A DNA stretch of 64,000 bases from positions 2,391,527 to 2,455,526 of the forward strand of contig NW_006921541.1 in NCBI RefSeq assembly GCF_000340215.1, read 5' to 3'. The stretch's first letter is position 1. Each line of letters begins with the position of its first letter. The notes under the pieces were generated by a model. The model saw only the letters and a list, made by a program, of their open reading frames with translations. It did not search any database and had not been told where the DNA came from. The position numbers and the translations under genes are program-made. This document shows positions 11,330 through 23,171 of the stretch, in pieces. The stretch is from Pseudocercospora fijiensis CIRAD86 (taxonomy: Eukaryota > Ascomycota > Dothideomycetes > Mycosphaerellales > Mycosphaerellaceae).

Positions 11330-14170
11330 AACAACTTCCTAAGCAATACTATATAGACTTACTATTGCTTTAACGCGCCGTAATCCTTACTAGCAATAAC
11401 CTTATCTACTAGTCGGCTCTCGAAATCTCCTCCGTATACGTTAAAGCTGTTAGTACCGAAGTACTGTCCCTCGTAGAAAGCTTAATTAACGAGGAGGTTA
11501 GTAGCCTTTTCCGTCGCAGCTTTCTCCTAATTATATAGATACTCCTTAAGTCCTTCGTTATTAAGCTAGAGGATCTATTTAACTTCGTTCTAAACAATGT
11601 AACTTAACTAAGGAATCCTACTAACTAGGGCGTCGGAGATATAGCCGAAGCCTTCGACTAAGATAGCCGTAGGGAAAGCGAATAGTACGAAGGAGTTAGA
11701 GGCTAGGAGGGCTATTAGATTACGGTGCGCTTTAGCAACCTAAGAGACTATTAAGTTCTCGTAGCCCTTAACCTTAGTGCCGTTAATAACGCGAGAGTAG
11801 CCTAGGTTAATTAATATACGGTTGCTCTTAGTCTTTAGATTACTATACGGAAGGTATAGTATCTAAATAGAGACCTCGCATTCCTTTAGAGGGTTAAGGA
11901 TCTACTCCGCTTTACGCCCCTTACTATTAGGCTAACTATCGAACATATAGTCGAGGTCGTCGCCGGTAAGGTACTTATTAGTAAGCTTACCGATCTTACT
12001 TAGTAGGACTAGGCTACGAGCCTTAAGCTTCTTAACCTAGTTCGTAAAGACCTCGGGCTAATATATACCTTCGACAATAGTAGAGTAGCTAGTCTTATCC
12101 TTAGATATAAGGCAGACCTTAATACGTAGGTAACTAGTACCCTCGCTAGCTGCGAGCTTAACTATATCTTATCCGAGATAAGCAGACTCCTTAGAAGGAT
12201 AGTTTTTATAAGTACCGCTAACCTTAAAGAACTTAGTAGGCTTAGGGACGGAGATAAGCTTATATACGTAATTAGGTCGAAGGGCGATAGCTAAGAGCTA
12301 TAGGGTAGGGTGCTAGCGGACGATTTAGTTGCTTATACTATAAGTTTAAAGGGCATTACGGCCTTCCTACTTAGACTTAGGCATCGTACGTATATACTAA
12401 AGGTATATTTCAAACTCCTCCTATATTAGGTCGATAAGGAAAGGAAGATATACTCTACGAGGCTCTTATAACTAGCTAAAGACTTAAGGGAAGATAGTAT
12501 TACTAGTCTAGCGAAAGCGGTCGAAGGAAGTGCCTTAGCTAAAAATACCGGTAACGAACTTGCTCTAGCGATCCGTCGGCGTAAAGGCGCGAGTAATAGT
12601 ACTAGTAGGGTTAAACGCGTAGAGTCCTAGAGATATCGGGGCGGCAATAGGGCGTCTAGGAAACTAGTTAGTATAGGCCTAATTAGCCTTAAGGGTAGCG
12701 AAGGCATCTTAATTAGCGATATTACGTCCAATCTTTAATAGGCGGCTAATAAGGATACTCGTCTTAGCACTAGTATAGAGACTATAGACCTTAGTAGCCT
12801 TCTTAATATAGTTGGTATATATAGTAAACCGCTCTTTACCTAGCTTACTAAGGTCGTCGAGCTATTAACAGATAGATAGGGCGGTAGGAGCTTTACCTAT
12901 ATCGGCTTTAGGAACTATATCGATCTCGGTAATAAAATATACGATAGAGTCGCCCTTATAAGAACTATAGATGTTCTTAGTTAATAGGATCGGCGAGAGG
13001 CCTCTATCTCTACGCTTACTAAAGGAGCCTTCGGAGGAGACATCTTCTAGTAGTATATCTAGTATATTAATATCCGAGTTACTATAGTTAGTACTATAGT
13101 TAGTACTATAGTCGGTACTAGAAGGAGTGCTATACTTCTTAGTAGCCTTACGGAGGGCCTAGCGAGCATACAATACCTTCTTACGCGCTGCTTCGGCCTT
13201 AGCGCGCTTGTCTTAAACTTCTTAAAGGACCTTGCGGTTGTAGGTCGAGCGACGATCTTTAGCCTATATTTCTATAGCGAGCGTAAGACTAGTAGCCGTA
13301 TCGGCTTCGGTTTCTAGGCGAAGAGCCTTACGTTTAAGGACATTAACGATAGGAGCCTCTTAACCTTTAATAATAAAGCCTATACTATTAATGCGATAGC
13401 TCTTCTCTTTTAGTAGATCCTTAGTTGTCTATACGTTAAGATCGACCTAGATAATCGTATCGTAGTACTTCTTTTAGTAGGCTGTCGTAAAGTCGTTAAG
13501 CGCAAAGGACAACTTAAGTAACTACTTGCCTACCTTCTTACTAGCGGTAGATATACGATAGATTATAGTACGGGAAAGATACTCGGCGCCTTAACGACAG
13601 ACCTTATACTTATTAACGAACGAAGAGACCTACTTAGTACGCTCTTATCTACCGTAGGCGAAGTTAATAAGGCTCTTAGGAAGACTACTTAGTCCTCCCT
13701 AATATTCGAAGGCCTAGTCGAGGGTCTTAAAGCGTAAACGAATCTAGGTACCGGCCGTCTCGAGGCTATAGACGATAGGAAAGGCTTATTCGATATCTAT
13801 ATCGTTAAGAACCTCGCGCTTAAAGATACGCTTACCGATAGACTAACGTAAGTTGTTTACACTATACGTAACTAAGATAGTAGCCTTCTTAATGTTCCTA
13901 TTAATAACGCGTAGCAGGGTACGAGCGTTCTAGATCTTCTCTTAAGGGTCTTTAAAGGCGGTAACGATCTAGAAGCAGTGCTCGAGGCTAGTTATAGCAG
14001 CTAAGGCGCTATCGGATAGGGCTTCGATCGGGACTAGTACGCCTAGGTTTAGGGCTAGTAGGTTGCTACTACTGCTAGCGCCTAGCGGATTTAGGGCGCC
14101 GGAAGATATCTTAGTCGACTAGAGCGGAAAGGAGTTAGTAACGAGTTTGTAAAAACGTTCGTAGCTTGTT
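11330..14170 (-). pseudogene. unidentified third ORF (ORF3) of the 12.3-kb retrotransposon
   Basis: Lying between pol and the 3' LTR, the minus strand keeps one frame of roughly 900 codons interrupted almost only by TAG/TAA of the RIP kind, which shows a long ORF before mutation. An N-terminal Ala/Leu/Ser-rich part (NPLGASSSSNLLALNLGVLV) is followed at about 13,300-13,150 by a charged segment with KRKALRLETEADTATSL and KRAKAEAARKK, probably coiled coil. The rest has mixed composition. I see no RT, RNase H, integrase, protease or zinc knuckle. The position matches env-like or accessory ORFs of large plant and insect elements, but I find no convincing signal peptide or membrane anchor. The function is unknown. 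A 27-nt near-palindrome lies near each end (11280-11304 and 14533-14559). Confidence 0.5.
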
Positions 14171-14532
14171 AATAATAATTAAAGGGTTTAGATAGAAGAA
14201 GGGGGAGGGCGTAGGCGGTAGTAAGTTAGTTAGTATTCGAGTAGAAGAAAGAGCTTAGAAAGCTCGCCTTAAATAGGGTACGAAGGTAGCGTAGTCCGTA
14301 TATTCCGGTAAAGCAAACGGATAACGACTATATATAGACCCTAAAAAGTAAAGCTATATACGAGACTCCTTTATTAGTAGGGCGGCTAAAGTTTAATAAT
14401 CGATCTAGCTAATTACTAGTAGCGACTACGCGCCTCTATTAACCTCTAGCTTTCGTAGATTCCCGCGTACTCGAAATGTAACTAGTTAGTTCGAGTACCT
14501 AGCAGTAATCTATAGTAGTAAGGCTAGCGGGA

Positions 14533-14559
14533 CTAATAATACCCTCGGGGTAGTATTAG
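14533..14559. repeat. 27-nt near-palindrome, copy 3
   Basis: CTAATAATAC then CCTCGGGGTAGTATTAG, just upstream (in element sense) of ORF3. Confidence 0.8.
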
Positions 14560-14959
14560 CTTTTCTCTAGAGATGCTCGGCAACTAGGAGCAAATCGCCT
14601 AGGCCTAGCGTAGCTTATATTAGCCTATAGCACTGTCGTTATAGATGCAGCATTACCTTTTATAGTAGCAGGCATATAAACGTAGCCCGTACGTTCTTGT
14701 TTCTTCTAGACACTAAGCTTAGCGGCCTAAGGTCCCTATCCTTAGAGGCTATAGGCCTAGGTTACTACGTCTATCTAAGAGCTAGGAAGGGAGAGGGATC
14801 CTCCCTTTCTTAGTATCCTACGTAACTAATGCTAATTAGGGCAGGAACAATCTTCTCTAGTAGAGTATCTTATTATCGTTACTACCTAAGGGCGGTTGCT
14901 AGAGACTAGGAAACTAGAGGGAAGTAGTCCTAGAAGGGCGGGAGGTTAGATTCGGCTAG

Positions 14960-14994
14960 CTTCCGAATACTACCCCCGGGGTATTATTCGGAAG
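14960..14994. repeat. 27-nt near-palindrome, copy 4, with extended arms
   Basis: The arms run for 17 bases on each side of the centre (CTTCCGAATA...TATTCGGAAG) with a single mismatch. It lies between pol and ORF3. Confidence 0.85.
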
Positions 14995-15249
14995 TTATGC
15001 CTCGTATAGTTCTTTCTAAGGAAACACAAAAGGAGTAAAGCCGTAGCAATATTAATCGAGGGCAAAAGACAAAAGAGCAAAACAATAGATAAGGTAAAAG
15101 TAAAGGAGGGTAACAACTAAGAGTATTAACATCCGTAGGAATAGGCAGTAAGGACTAAAGCTAAAGGGCAGCGCTCTATATTAATAGCGCGGAGAATAGT
15201 TAATAGAGGCAAGGAAAGCAACGTAGTAGAGGCAGGAAAGGATATACGA

Positions 15250-18200
15250 TTATTTAGTCTCGGGGTCGTCTAGCTATAATTCTAGGCGGTCTTTATCGCT
15301 AGACTAGTTAGGTTCCTCGGAGTTAGAGTTAGATAGCTAGAAGTCTAGTTTACTATTTAAATCGGAATCAACATCGGAAACGCTCTATATATAGTTAATC
15401 TGTATATAACCCTCCCTTTGTTCTTAAGTTATTCCTAATAGCTTACTAAGACGAATCTAGGGATAGGTATAGTTCTTAGGTAGAACAGGATCTAGAATAG
15501 CGGTAGGATCCTCCTCCCGATAGGTATCTAAGGACGGTAGAGGGTCTATAGAGGTACTAACCTCCTCCTCGGTCGGCGGAGGGCGGGCAGGTTCGCGTAA
15601 CTTAACGATCTTCTTTAGATTAGCCCGAGGGTAAGAGTGCTTTAAGGTAGCACTATCTAGCTCCTAAAGAAGGTATACGGAACCCGAGTAAAGGACCTCC
15701 TTTACTCTATAAGGACCCTTCTACTTAAAGGCTAACTTATAGAAGTAACTATACTCTAGTTCGGACCGGTATAAAAGGACTATATCGCTAACCTTTAGAG
15801 GCTCCTAGTTAATAGCATTATAGTCGTCGAAATACTGCTTAGCCTCCTTACGAAGGCGACGTTGTCGAGCAAGTCCCTCCTAAGAAGTAGTAGTTATATC
15901 CTTAAGAGCCTTAGCGCGTAGGGTAAGGAGATCTGCTCTAGTACGAACAGACCCCTAGTCGTAAACGCTATACGTACAGTAGGACAACTTAATCGGAAGA
16001 ACGGCGTCCCTTCTAATTATAAGCTCTACTAGCGTAAGTCTAGTCGTGTCGACAATAGTAGTTCGATCCGCCTAGAGAAGGGCTAGAACGCGGGTAGAGA
16101 TAGGAACGGACCTGTCGCTACTATTAGTTATCTTAGACAGGGCATTAATTAACGACCGATAGCCGCGCTTAATAATAGCATTCGACTAGGGATAGTACGG
16201 GGAGATGCGAACGTTCTTAGCCCTATACGAAACAAGTAGCGCTTAAACCTCCTTAGCTATATTGTTCGTAGCGTTGTCTAAGATAACCTTATAAGGTGTT
16301 CCCTAGCGGCAAAACAGATCCTTAAATAGGAAGGTAGCTATATTACAGGCATTAATAGTACCGCAACCTTTGTAGAAATAATAGGCCTCCGGCTATCGAG
16401 AAAGACCCTCTCGAATAATATATAGGCTATTATTACGGCTAAGATAGACCCTATCGCTATACTACCGCTCCCTAACTAACTAGGTAGCAGGGATACGCAG
16501 CTCCCCTAGACGTCGGTAGCTATTCCTAAAGTTGTACTTAGGACAGCTCTTATAGTAGCGGGAGACGTTAGCCTATACGCCGTCCTACTAGTAGCATCGA
16601 CGAAGGACATCGAAGGTGCCCTCCGCCGCCCGGTAGCCGAGCTTATTATAAACGGAACGAAGGATTTCTTATCGGGCTGCTAGATCGTTAATAATACGCT
16701 AGAGCGGTATATTAACTATAGCCTATCGCTAAAGGATGCGATCCTTAATAAGGAACCTCCGAGAATAGCGAATAATACGACGGTATTAACTCTTTAATAG
16801 ACTAGGAGCCCTCTTCGTATAGGTAAGGAAGTAGGCGATATTATAGGAGTCGTCGGAGTAGACTCTATTAAGGATATTATCCCTACCTTGTTCGCCTACC
16901 TTAGCATCGTCCTAGTTCTCGCCGTTAGTAGTAGGGTCTTCGTTAGGCTAGTTACTAGGTTAGTCGTCGGTAGTAGGCCTAGTAATTACTAGTATAGCGT
17001 TAATATAGAAGGCAGTAAAGAAGGTGCGGTTAATAACCGCGTCGATATCCTCTTTTTCTATTATCTCGGCGATATCCTCTTCTATAGCAGGCTTCCTAGA
17101 AAGGCTATCCGGTCTAGTATACTTCTTACTAGGAACATAGAAGACGTCGAAATTAAACAAATAGATCTAGGCAACCTACCGAGCTATCGTAGAGTTAGGT
17201 AGGTCGGAGGCTATACGGTTAAGTTAATAGACTAGCGTCTAAGCGTCGACTTCTAGGCGAAAGAATACTCTAAAGAGCTAAGGTCGGAACTTCTTAAGAG
17301 CCTTGTAGACACTAAGGCACTCTCGCTTGCTAGTATCGTATCGGGCCTCGATAGGTTTCTATAGACCGGACTCGTACCGGACAGGGTAACGTAAGGAGGG
17401 CTCCTTACGATTATACTATATTAGTATCTCGCCGTAGCCTTCCCCGCTCGAGTCGATAGCAACAATTAGCAGACCTACGCCTTCCGAGTAGTTAATAGAG
17501 GTAAGCGTAGGCGCGCTAATAAGTGCCTTAGTAACCTTATCCTTAGCGGCTTAGTAAACGGAGGTCTATTTAAACTCTGTATCCTTCTTAAGCAAGGCGT
17601 ATAGAGGCTTGTATACTAACGCAAAGTTTTCGACCTAGATACGGAAGTAGGAGACTACTCTAAGCTAGATCCGGACATCTTTCTAATAGGTAGGGTCGGG
17701 CTAGGACACAATCTTTAGGACCCGTATATTATTAGGATAGCGGCCGTTCTTATTAGTTACAAACCCGACAATGTTTATTCGTTTGTATAGGAGCTAAAGC
17801 TTCTCCCTATGCACCGTTAGATTAGCTCGCTCTAGGTCGTAGAGGACACTATCGAGGTTCTAAATATATTCGAGAAAGAACCTGCGGATGCTAGGCTCTA
17901 CTTCTTTATTATCGTACCTAGTTTTAGGGCTCTTAATACCGATATCGTTAAGGAAAGGCATCGCTATATAGGAGATATAGGCCGCGAGGACTTAGTTTAT
18001 AATGCGAACGAACTAGGCTACGGAGTTAGTTGCCCCTTATAGAAGGGTAGTTTGTCTGTATAGCCTAAGAGGTGTCTCGAAACTAGTAAGGTCGCGGCTA
18101 TTAGGATAGAGAGGGATCTAGTCGTAGCCCGAGAAAACATTAACTAGTAAGGCTATAATATAGTTAGTAAAAGCTTCCGAGAACCTATTAGTCTCCGGAG

Positions 18201-18960
18201 GGAGGTTAGCATCTCTAATCGTAACTACGTTAAACTTTTGTATAGCGTTAATTAGACGGTACTTCTTTAGTTCCCTAGGAGCTATCTTCTTCTAAACTAG
18301 GAAGTATAGGTTGCGATACGAGGCATAGGAAGGCTCTAAGGTACTAGCCTTTATACGCTGCCGTATTATATCCTTAACTATACCTCTTAGGCTTAGGTTT
18401 AGCTTAAACCCTAGGTAAGCCTAAGGCTTATACTCGATCGTTCGGATCCTCTATAGAGGGGCAACCTCCGGGTTAATCCTGCCTAGATGCGTAAAGTTAT
18501 ATACTAATACGGCTTCGCGGTTATATAGAAGCTCGTATAGTAAATCCAGTTTAAGATCCGAAAGCTCGATGCTAGGTTTAATATTCGCTAGTCTCTCCGG
18601 CGTTAGCCTCGATCCCTTAGGAATAGCGGAGAACTTTTTAGTAATATACCTCTAGTCGTATAGACTATCCCTAGGTGTTAATATCGCTTCGCGGTTAAGG
18701 CACTTTTGTCGCTAGTTAGGATTTCCGCTAGGATTGGACCTATCGGTTATATATACGCTGCCTTTTACGGGCTTAATCTTGTTAGCTACCCTCTTATATA
18801 GGGTATATATACTAACCGCTCGTAATATCCGAGCCCTCTCTCTTTAACGTTAGGCCCGGAGATTAGCGCAATAGAATAGCGCGTAAACTTTATTAGAAGT
18901 CTCCTTAAGTCGGTAGGTATATAGCTAGTAATCCTAATTTATAATTCCGGCGAAAACGTT
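15250..18960 (-). pseudogene. pol polyprotein (RT, RNase H, integrase) of the 12.3-kb element, RIP-inactivated
   Basis: On the minus strand the RT active-site area is recognisable at about 17,970-17,880 as MPFLNDIGIKSPKTRY followed by EVEPSIRRFFLEYI. This is the fungal Gypsy variant in which the catalytic motif reads FLDDI. The RNase H C-terminus is at 17,160-17,090 (FDVFYVPSKKYTRPDSLSR, family YVPGKxHxRADALSR). Integrase should occupy about 16,900-15,300. Dozens of RIP-type stops leave only fragments open, the longest at 16960-17160. Confidence 0.8.
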
Positions 18961-18966
18961 AGATTC

Positions 18967-18993
18967 CTAATAACACCCCTAGGGTAGCATTAG
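18967..18993. repeat. 27-nt near-palindrome, copy 5
   Basis: CTAATAACAC then CCCTAGGGTAGCATTAG, at the gag/pol boundary of the 12.3-kb element. Confidence 0.85.
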
Positions 18994-18999
18994 CTCGGC

Positions 19000-21900
19000 G
19001 CTCTAATTAGTTAGTTCGGATTCGGGCTCGGGTAGATCCGCTTCCGGCGGCGATGCCTACGATAGCATTATTACCGAGATTCGTATACTAGGTAGTCGTT
19101 GTACTATTATGCTCGCTGTCGCTTCGAGCATTCGTCTCCTTAGTATAGAGCCTAGAAACTAGCCTTATCGTACGGAGCGGCGTACCTCTAAATATAACCT
19201 ATTTAAGCTATATTAACTTATAGCGCAGATTGCCGGTCTTATAACCGCGCTATAGCGTTTCCCGAAGAGCGCTTAGAAGTAGTAAGGATATCCTCGTAGG
19301 ACTTATAGCTAGTGTTTCCGATATAACTAGTAAATACGACTCGGTTGCCCTTCTAGTTAGCGATAGTTCCTTCCTAGGAGCTATCGTCGCAGTTGCGCTA
19401 GATATCCCGGGTTATACGAGACTATAGTCGACCTAGAATAATTAGCGTATTCGGGTTAGCGGCAATCTAGAAGGTAAAGGAAAAGCATATGCCGAAAGCG
19501 TCTACTATAACATTATAGTAGGCACCTACTAGTATAACCTCCCTATTTACTCCCTATATACTAAAGGAAATATCTCTGTTTATTAGTAGTCGGAGCTGTT
19601 TAGCCTAGCGCTCATTTATAATAAGTAACTCTAAACCATTATTAAGCATTGCTAGCAACTGCTAACTATAGCTTCCGATAGTAACTTAAATATAGATAGC
19701 AGAAACGACGGCAAAGGAACGGGTAACTGCGGAAAGGTCTATATTATTAGGGATAGAGTAAAGTTCCTTAGGTCGAGGAGGTCCTACTCGACCGATTTGT
19801 TAGCTAGTAAATCGGACAGCCTTAATAGAAACTAAAACCGAAGCAGAGTCGGTATTATTATTATCCCCTCGGCCTATCTCCTTAATCCCCTCTTTGTTAG
19901 CATTATCGATAGTCTCCTAGCTCTCGTAGGTTACTAATTCGCCTTCTACTAACTCCTAGGCCCCTAAAAATTTAGGAAGGAACTATAGGGAAGAGACGTC
20001 GATATAGTCCTCTCGCCCCTATTTGCGTCGGAGGGCTATAAGGTCTTTTATAAAGGTAGCATCGTTAGGAATCCGGCTCTAGAACAGGTTAGTAGGCAAC
20101 CCGTATACTAGAAGCTCTCCTATAGACACGTTAGACTTAAGGTCTAGGAACTATAAAGCCTAGAAGAGAGCATTTGCCTTTGTATCGTAAGAGTTAGTTA
20201 GCCCGGCGCTATACTTCTTTATATACCTATTAAAGCGAAAGCTCTTTAGGTCGGCTAACTTTCGTTTGTAGGCCGGCGGGTTAGCTAGGCCTAGGGTACT
20301 ACTAAGGTCGGTAGTAGCATCCTCTATATCGATATCTAGAGTTTCTAGTACCTCCGGAGTAGCTATACTAGCTCGGGTTGTACGGTCTTTAGCTGTCTAG
20401 AGTGTTTTAGTCTTAGCGACTAATTCTCGCTATTTCTTAGCCTTATTAGCTGCCTGCTTCTTAAGTATCCTAGTAGGGGCTGCCGTACTAGGGCGGGTAG
20501 GGTTCTACGGGCTCTTACCCTTGCCCTAGGACTAGGTTTAGGACCTTATAGCAGCGTAGACATCTATACTGTTCTTAGTAACCGCGTAAACATTAGTAAC
20601 TGCGTCCGGGTCCTAAGATACAAAGTTGACTTTAATAGGCTTAGTAGTACTATTACTACTCCGCTCCTTAACCTGTTTTGCCCTAACCTTCTAAGTCTCT
20701 CGTTTAGTAATAGCGGCGAGGGTACTATTCCTAGTATCCTTAAACTCGATCTTGCTACTATACTTCTTCTCTAGAAGACTCCTAAGTTAAGGCAGTTTCG
20801 GGGCTCTGCGATCCTACTCGAAGTTAATCTTATCGCCGGTATCGGTATAGTAGAACCGACTATTTACTTATATAACGAGCTTCCTCTTAAGAAGCTCTTT
20901 CTAGATAGGGTAGTCTAATTAAATATATTTGAAACCGCCGTATATTTAGCACTTGCTATCTAAGTTAGAATAGATCTTTCGTATAGCGTAGACGTTAACT
21001 AAAGGGGCCTTAGGGTAGTTAGGATCGGAGACCTAGTAGACTAGTAGTACATCCTTTAGTATACTAGTATTAAGGACCTCCCTAACTCGCTATAGTGCTT
21101 TCGTATTAAGGTTAAGCTAGGCTAGGGACTTAGCTAAGTCCGCAACGTCCTAAGAATGCTTAGTAACGGTAGGAGTTACGGTACTAGGACTACTTTGCGA
21201 TTTAGGAAGAAACTTAGGCCCTCTAGTTCCCGAGGTATCGTTCCTTACCTAGGCTAGGTTATTCCGGTCCTCGCCGTAAATAAACTTCTTTATATCGGCG
21301 GAGCTGTTAATGTCGTCCTTAATAGCCTCTAGGACCTCTTTGTACTTCCTAAAAGTCTTAGGATTAGCTTCGCTAAGCTTATAGCGACGGAAGACACGCT
21401 TAGCCGTAGACTACGGCAACCCTTTAAGGAGTAGCCTCGTTTTCTAAGAATTCTCGAGGTCCTACTAGTCGATGCCGTCTACTAACTTAACAAACTCGCG
21501 GACGTACTCCTTTAGGTCGTTATCTTCGGTACGCCTCTCTATATAGAGGTTCTTAAGCTACGTACGACTACCTTTAATGCGACGGCTATCGCGATCCCGA
21601 TACTCCCTTATAAAGGCCTACTTAAAGACCTCCTAGTCGGTATTAGACTTATCGTCCTTTTCTAGGTAGCTAACTAGGGTTCTAAGGGTTCGGTAAAGCT
21701 TAGTAATAGTAGTCCTCGTAAGGGACCGGACCTTGTACTAGTCCGACTCCTCTTCGAGTCTATACTCGGCTAAGTTATCCTTAAAGCGTTCTACGTGCGC
21801 CGTAGCGTTCTACCCTTCGAACAAAGGGTTCCTACTACTTCCTAGCTCTAGCGGGCGACGCCTGTTCTAACGGAGAAGGTTAGTTTGCCCTTAAATTATC

Positions 21901-22080
21901 TTTATAACGACATTATAGAGAGCCTCGGGCGTAGAAGGCTCGATAGCCCCTAGGTCGACGGCGCTTATAATAACTAGTAGTCGCCTAATTTCTTCGTTAA
22001 TAGGGTCCGGTAGGTTATTAGATTCCGAAGATTCCGCTAATTCGTAATACTCGCTTTCGCTAGAGCTTATTCGATTGTTA
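19000..22080 (-). pseudogene. gag-like ORF of the 12.3-kb element, RIP-inactivated
   Basis: The minus-strand frame from about 22,080 shows ESEYYELAESSESNNLPDP, then PLFEGQNATAHVERFKDNL and EYRLEEESD..KVRSLT, which resembles the capsid N-terminal region of fungal Gypsy Gags. A KLVDGID / LLLKGLP / RRYKLSEANPKTFRKYKEV block follows. The frame continues to about 19,000, long for a Gag (about 1000 codons), so it may also include the protease. Stops are almost all TAG/TAA created by RIP. Confidence 0.65.
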
Positions 22081-22189
22081 TAAAGTAGTTAAAATGAAAT
22101 ACTATAGGAAAGTGTTTTTAGTATATATTATAGGTTTGGTTTGTTTCGATATTACTATACGAGAAAATAGTGTACTAGGCTGTTTTCTT

Positions 22190-22216
22190 CTAATATTACC
22201 CCCGGGGTAGTATTAG
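22190..22216. repeat. 27-nt near-palindrome, copy 6
   Basis: CTAATATTAC then CCCCGGGGTAGTATTAG, in the leader just upstream of gag in the 12.3-kb element. Confidence 0.85.
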
Positions 22217-22888
22217 AGTTTAGCCTCCTAGGGGTCGCCTAGATACCCCTAGGAGCTTTAGTTTAGTAAATTTAGATAAAAGCCGCTTAGAGGAAGGAAC
22301 TACAATCTCTATTTATACCTAGATCCTAGAAACTAGCTACTTTACTAACTATCGTTATCTCCTTTAGCTAGGTAGGGGGGCGGGGACCTTCTTTTTCTAG
22401 CAGAAGGCTAAGCACTATCCGAACGAGGCAGCGAATCCCGAAACAATCTACCTAGTTAATAGGGGAACTGTCTAGGCATCTAATCTATAATCTAGAAATT
22501 GCTATTATATAGATAGTCTTAGTAAACTAAGCAAGGCCGATAGGTAATTAATCTATCTCCTCCTTAGGCGGGCAGTAGCTTATCTCGAGCAAGCGGTACT
22601 AAATAGGTCTTCGACCCGGAGCCGAGTCCTTAGAAGCTAGCTATAGTTATAGACTAGGCCCTAAGCTGTAACAGTCCTAAGGGTTTGTAGCTTTTCGGGG
22701 TTAAAGCGATGCCCTCGTTAAGAGGTTTCTCTGCTTATCGTAACGGCCCCTTAAGATACTTCGGTATCGTCCGTATCGTAGGCTCTTATCGTACCCTCGC
22801 TTCGGTTATAGCTATTCGTGCCTAGAGACTACCTTTAATACACCCGAACCTATTAGATATAAAGAGATAGCCCTACCTTCGGCTCTAA

Positions 22889-23167
22889 TAAAGGACGGAA
22901 ACTAATACTACTACTACTACTTATAGCAATAGTATAGGCTACCGAGGGTAATATAACCTATAGCAATATAGGCAGCTATGTTTAGCAAGATAGGATAACG
23001 AGACTGTCGCTTAGGCTAATAACTAGAGCCCTGCAATATAGGCATTATAGAAGTGTAATATAAACAATATACTATACGAGGTTGATAATCTGTCTACTCT
23101 ATAGAAGGAGGCCTCTTATATAGGCTTAAAACTGGCCTATAGGTGTAGGGCCGGTTACTAGCTAATA
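22889..23167 (-). repeat. 5' LTR of the 12.3-kb element
   Basis: 279 bp. The target repeat GTAG follows at 23168-23171. The sequence inside it, read on the minus strand from 22888, starts TTAGAGCCGAAGG and could be a RIP-altered tRNA primer site, but I cannot assign the tRNA. Confidence 0.92.
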
Positions 23168-23171
23168 GTAG

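Larger units (their letters stand above)
10897..23167 (-). mobile_element. 12.3-kb Ty3/Gypsy-type LTR retrotransposon with a third long ORF, nested in the chromovirus
   Basis: Two 279-bp LTRs (10897-11175 and 22889-23167) have TA...TA ends (TG...CA before RIP) and are flanked by GTAG at 10893-10896 and 23168-23171 (a 5-bp reading GTAGT is also possible). The minus-strand polypurine tract AAGAAAGGGAGGGA abuts the 3' LTR at 11176. The LTR has a TATATAAG box. Order on the minus strand: LTR, gag (about 22080-19000), pol (about 18960-15250), unidentified ORF3 (about 14170-11330), LTR. The two LTRs differ at eight positions, every one a TG/TA or CA/TA exchange, so the element was young when RIP struck. 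It split the chromovirus integrase, so it is the younger of the two. At 12.3 kb it is far larger than a standard 5-8-kb Gypsy element. Confidence 0.9.

Noticed and set aside
11409..11597. 62-codon minus ORF
   Set aside because: Merely a stop-free remnant of the RIP-mutated ORF3 region, in a different frame from the long interrupted one.
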